From Blastocatellia bacterium (GTDB taxonomy: Bacteria > Acidobacteriota > Blastocatellia > Pyrinomonadales > Pyrinomonadaceae), in contig JACDAY010000197.1 of assembly GCA_013695195.1 (NCBI GenBank), positions 1 to 7,636 on the forward strand: a DNA stretch of 7,636 nucleotides, given 5' to 3'. This document shows positions 5,492 to 7,636 of this stretch, in pieces (positions within the stretch are counted from its first letter, which is position 1; each line of letters opens with the position of its first letter). The notes under the pieces are model-generated. The model was not told the origin of the DNA, did not search any database, and saw only the letters and a program-made list of their open reading frames with translations. The translations under genes were made by a program, and so were the position numbers.

Positions 5492-5635
5492 AAAGCGCGG
5501 GTGCAGAGCAACCCTTCCTGACCTGCAATCTGTGTAATCTTGAATGGTTTCGCCATCACTTGAGTCAAGCTAAAAAGGGTAAAATTCAACTAATATAAAA
5601 TGCAGGTCGGGAAGGGCGGCTTTGCCCCCGCTCCT
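5492..5635. repeat. Long imperfect inverted repeat (repeat family A, copy 2)
   Basis: Left arm about 5492-5527 and right arm 5601-5635 are imperfect reverse complements (six mismatches over the best 33 positions) around a 73-base AT-rich loop. The right arm, reverse-complemented, matches the left arm of the element at 3617 closely (GAGCGGGGGCAAAGCCGCCC, then TTCC and GACCTGCA), including the three-A form. Loops of the two copies are not obviously related. It lies between the thioredoxin-fold gene (+, ending 5416) and the exported-protein gene (-, ending 5658), again between convergent stops. The left arm is the more diverged one. Bases 5417-5491 show nothing identifiable. Confidence 0.82.
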
Positions 5636-5657
5636 AAAACTTAATTATACCTTCCAC

Positions 5658-6182
5658 TCACGGCATTACCGCTAAAGTATTCGACAATTTTTCGATAACC
5701 AAAAGCAGAGGGTTGCCGGATTCGGTAAATCTCCCCGCAAAAGCTGCGTCCTCCGATTGAGCGCTGAGGTCGGTAATCCCCTGAATTTTTAACAGAAACC
5801 TTTTCAGCGCCGGCTTAGTCCGAAAATCCACCTCCAAAGCAGCAAGCCCTGCCCGCAAATTTCTGATCGCCTGTATAACCTTGCGTTTATTCGCCTCATT
5901 TAAATCGGAAGCTTTTTTATCTATTTTATTTGTTTTTGCCTGAGCGTCGAGGTCCTGGATGCCTTGAGCGATAGGGCCGAGAGCACTGTTAAATCTCGTT
6001 ACATTCGTTATCTGGTTTGAAACCTTTTCCTTAGCGGACTTTATGTCAGTTGTAAAAGCAACCGGAGTAGCTGCCTTAGGCACCGGGCGTTTTATCGGCG
6101 GTTTTCTCCTTTGGGCTGCTGCCGAATCGGTTAAAAACAAAATCGCCGCAAAAAATATCAGAAAAAATCGAATCGTTTTCAT
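5658..6182 (-). CDS. Exported helical hypothetical protein, 174 aa
   Basis: ATG at 6182 is chosen because AAGGA lies five bases upstream and a clean signal peptide follows (MKTIRFFLIFFAAILFLTDS, then AAA; probable cleavage after residue 23). An upstream in-frame ATG at 6224 would place 14 extra residues before the signal. The mature N-terminus is basic and proline-rich (QRRKPPIKRPVPKAATP, residues 24-40). The rest is predominantly helical, with many Lys, Ala, Asn and Asp and no cysteine. It ends KLSNTLAVMP. It is presumably periplasmic. I do not recognise the family. The gene is divergent from lipB with only 49 bases between start codons, and its 3' end faces the second copy of repeat family A. 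Confidence 0.72.
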   Translation of the reverse strand: MKTIRFFLIFFAAILFLTDSAAAQRRKPPIKRPVPKAATPVAFTTDIKSAKEKVSNQITNVTRFNSALGPIAQGIQDLDAQAKTNKIDKKASDLNEANKRKVIQAIRNLRAGLAALEVDFRTKPALKRFLLKIQGITDLSAQSEDAAFAGRFTESGNPLLLVIEKLSNTLAVMP

Positions 6183-6197
6183 AATTGTCCTTGACTG

Positions 6198-6213
6198 TTC
6201 AAAAGCTTTCGAA
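6198..6213. promoter_or_regulatory. Imperfect palindrome between divergent starts, candidate operator
   Basis: TTCAAAAGCTTTCGAA matches its own reverse complement at 14 of 16 positions and is located in the 49-base gap between the exported-protein gene and lipB. TTGACT (6191-6196) next to it resembles a rightward -35 box, but no convincing -10 follows at the right distance. Function is inferred only from position and symmetry. Confidence 0.3.
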
Positions 6214-6231
6214 AATCTTATCATAAAAGAG

Positions 6232-6927
6232 ATGCAAAATAGAGTATTGGAAGTTCGCCGTCTTGGCCGCGTAGAATACGCCGCCGGACTTGAATTACAG
6301 GCAGAGTCCGAACGCGACGTGATCGAAAGACGTGCTCAAGACTATCTTTTGCTGCTCGAACATCCGCATACTTTTACAATCGGGCGGCGCTCGAAACCCG
6401 ACGGCGTTCTGGCAACCGCTGAATTGTTAAGAAATCTCGGCGTCGAGGTCTTTGAAACAAATCGCGGCGGAAAAGTAACATATCACGGGCTTGGGCAAAT
6501 CGTGGGTTATCCGATCATCAGCTTATCGCCCGACCGCGAGGACGTTCACAAATTTGTGCGTGAGCTCGAAGAAGTATTGATTCGCACAATGGCGGATTTT
6601 GACATCGAAGCTTTTCGCATCGAAGGTCTTACGGGCGTTCACACACGCGAAGGCAAGATTGCCGCGATTGGCGTTCATATAAAGCGCTGGGTTACGACGC
6701 ACGGTTTTGCTCTAAATGTAAACACCGATCTGAGCTATTACAATTGGATAATCGCATGCGAAGGCGAGCCGGTTGCTTCGATGGACAAGCTGCTCGGCCG
6801 TAATGTCGAAATGGCAGAAGTCGAAGACCGGATAATAGAGAATTTTCAGGAAGTATTTGGATTTGGCACCGCTTTGAGTTCACGCTTCAGCGTGCCCCCG
6901 CCCGGCTTAGCGCACGCTGAAGCATGA
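6232..6927 (+). CDS. lipB: Octanoyl-[acyl-carrier-protein]:protein N-octanoyltransferase
   Basis: A 231-residue LipB. It moves octanoate from acyl-carrier protein onto the target lysine of lipoyl domains (pyruvate and 2-oxoglutarate dehydrogenases, GcvH) in the cytosol, ahead of lipoyl synthase LipA. Motifs present are LLLLEHPHTFTIGRR (39-53), the family signature RGGKVTYHGLGQIVGYP (78-94), the catalytic lysine K142 in GKIAAIGV, THGFALNVN (156-164) and the catalytic cysteine C176 in IIACEGEPVASM (173-184). The frame stays open upstream to 6043, but that part is antisense to the exported-protein gene, so ATG 6232 is used; GAG just before it is a poor ribosome site. The tail from about residue 215 (SSRFSVPPPGLAHAEA) is encoded by the palindrome at 6875-6932 and probably does not belong to the original protein. 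lipA is not in the window. Confidence 0.95.
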   Translation: MQNRVLEVRRLGRVEYAAGLELQAESERDVIERRAQDYLLLLEHPHTFTIGRRSKPDGVLATAELLRNLGVEVFETNRGGKVTYHGLGQIVGYPIISLSPDREDVHKFVRELEEVLIRTMADFDIEAFRIEGLTGVHTREGKIAAIGVHIKRWVTTHGFALNVNTDLSYYNWIIACEGEPVASMDKLLGRNVEMAEVEDRIIENFQEVFGFGTALSSRFSVPPPGLAHAEA

Positions 6928-6932
6928 ACTCA
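6875..6932. repeat. Palindromic repeat overlapping the lipB 3' end (repeat family B)
   Basis: Arms 6875-6895 and 6912-6932 are 21-base reverse complements with one mismatch (CACGC in the left arm against GCATG in the right), around a 16-base C-rich loop. Core words are GAGTTCACGCTTCAGCGTGC on the left and its complement on the right. The element encodes the last 17 residues of LipB and its TGA stop (6925-6927), and ends four bases before the AGGA of the following gene. It shares no arm sequence with the repeats at 3617 and 5492. It could fold as an RNA hairpin, but no T-run follows, so termination is doubtful. Confidence 0.88.
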
Positions 6933-6946
6933 GAACAGGAAAAATT

Positions 6947-7636
6947 ATGAAATCTACAAAATTAACCATTGCATTTTTAACGGCAGCGGCTTTTTCGGCC
7001 TGTGACACGGCTCCAACTTCAAACACGGCGAATAATGCTAGCGCGAATCGGACGAATACGAGCACTTCGCCTGCTGCGCAAAACCTCACTGTCGTTGAAC
7101 GCCCGCAGAAGATCAAGGATATGATTGCCGGCCGCGGGGCGCAGGATGAAGCGAAACCGATACTGAGAATAACGGAGCCGAAGGCTGATTCGACAATTTC
7201 GAGCTCGACTGTAAGAGTCCGGCTCGATATTTCGGGCGATCTGAAAGGTTATAAGCCGATGATGGATATGGAAACCAAAATGGGTAATCACATCCACGTG
7301 ATTCTCGATAACCAGCCTTACGAAGCGTATTACAATCTCGACAAGGAATTTGAGCTGCGAAATGTGGCGGACGGCTCGCACACGCTGCGGGTTTTCCCAT
7401 CACGTCCGTGGCACGAGAGTTATAAGGACGCCGGTGCGTTTCAAATGGTGAAATTCACGGTGAAAAACGGCGGGGCCGACACGGCAAAGCCTGCAACGAC
7501 GAATTCCGTGCAGGCAATGTCGAATGCCAACACCGCACCCACGCCCGAAGGCAAGGATATGCTGAACTCCTCGGCCGGTGGCGTCGAGCCGCTTCAGCCG
7601 CTGCTAACTTACAGCCGTCCGAAAGGGGATTATAAC
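6947..7636 (+). CDS. Lipoprotein with a conserved His-rich beta-type domain, 3'-partial
   Basis: The frame is open from ATG 6947 to the window end (230 codons, no stop). AGGA at 6937-6940 lies six bases upstream. A lipoprotein signal ends in AFSAC with C19 as the lipidated residue. A low-complexity Ser/Thr/Asn/Ala linker follows (about 20-46). Residues 70-175 form a probable beta-sandwich domain with PILRITEPKADSTI, NHIHVILDNQPYEAYYN (114-130) and DGSHTLRVFPSRPWHESYK (142-160). Similar His-Ile-His and Phe-x-Ser-Arg-x-x-His-Glu-Ser patterns occur in proteins labelled phosphopeptide-binding or Ig-like in Bacteroidetes; I recall this from memory and have not tested it. The conserved His (115, 117, 145, 156) suggest metal or ligand binding. 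A second Ala/Thr/Asn-rich linker (about 176-205) leads into a C-terminal part cut by the edge. It is probably anchored to a membrane, facing the periplasm or the cell exterior. It may be co-transcribed with lipB, only 19 bases upstream. Confidence 0.8.
   Translation, partial: MKSTKLTIAFLTAAAFSACDTAPTSNTANNASANRTNTSTSPAAQNLTVVERPQKIKDMIAGRGAQDEAKPILRITEPKADSTISSSTVRVRLDISGDLKGYKPMMDMETKMGNHIHVILDNQPYEAYYNLDKEFELRNVADGSHTLRVFPSRPWHESYKDAGAFQMVKFTVKNGGADTAKPATTNSVQAMSNANTAPTPEGKDMLNSSAGGVEPLQPLLTYSRPKGDYN

Noticed and set aside
6185..6224. Rightward promoter for lipB using TTGACT at 6191
   Set aside because: No acceptable -10 hexamer occurs 16-18 bases downstream; TATCAT at 6219-6224 is 22 bases away.
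6043..6231. N-terminal extension of lipB of 63 residues
   Set aside because: The extra part is antisense to the signal peptide region of the exported-protein gene, and LipB homology begins just after ATG 6232.
7019..7403. Two overlapping open frames on - at the right end
   Set aside because: They are antisense to the lipoprotein frame, which has a lipobox, a good ribosome site and a sensible domain layout.
1..7636. A defence island, phage or biosynthetic cluster
   Set aside because: None of the genes belongs to such systems as far as I can recognise, and strand alternation shows independent units.

Overview
This is a chromosomal window of mixed base composition with densely packed, mostly housekeeping-type genes on both strands and short intergenic gaps, several of which hold palindromic repeats. 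No rRNA, tRNA, CRISPR array, transposase, integrase or phage gene was seen. The gene mix points to a Gram-negative-type bacterium that makes bacillithiol: signal-peptide and lipoprotein genes, a PepSY membrane protein, a bacillithiol deacetylase (bshB1) and an octanoyltransferase (lipB). An Acidobacteriota genome of the Blastocatellia/Pyrinomonadaceae type would fit. That assignment is inference from gene content and repeat style and rests on no marker gene.

Layout. (1) 1-1139, +: HI0933/YhiN-type flavoprotein, missing only its extreme N-terminus. (2) 1140-1482: a gene-free stretch with a stem-loop just after the first gene and a good promoter flanked by two palindromes. (3) 1483-1992, +: DoxX-like membrane protein. 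(4) 2011-2742, -: bshB1, convergent with the DoxX gene and divergent from (5) 2841-3617, +: a metallo-beta-lactamase-fold hydrolase of the RNase Z/arylsulfatase-like group. (6) 3617-3722: a near-perfect long inverted repeat that exactly fills the gap to (7) 3727-4155, -: an unrecognised protein. (8) 4214-4717, +: PepSY-type membrane protein, divergent from (7). (9) 4835-5416, +: exported thioredoxin-fold protein lacking the second active-site cysteine. (10) 5492-5635: a second, diverged copy of the inverted repeat. (11) 5658-6182, -: unrecognised exported helical protein. (12) 6232-6927, +: lipB, whose last codons lie in a third, different palindrome (6875-6932). (13) 6947 to the window end, +: a lipoprotein with a conserved His-containing domain, cut by the window edge.

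The genes do not form one pathway. There is a loose thiol, redox and cofactor theme: flavoprotein, DoxX, bacillithiol deacetylase, thioredoxin-fold protein and lipoate synthesis. Alternating orientation argues against a long operon; the only likely co-transcribed pair is lipB with the lipoprotein gene. No obvious new defence or metabolic system was found. The most notable structure is in the repeats: two copies of one long palindrome family at gene ends, and a second family that supplies the C-terminus and stop codon of lipB and ends just before the ribosome binding site of the next gene.
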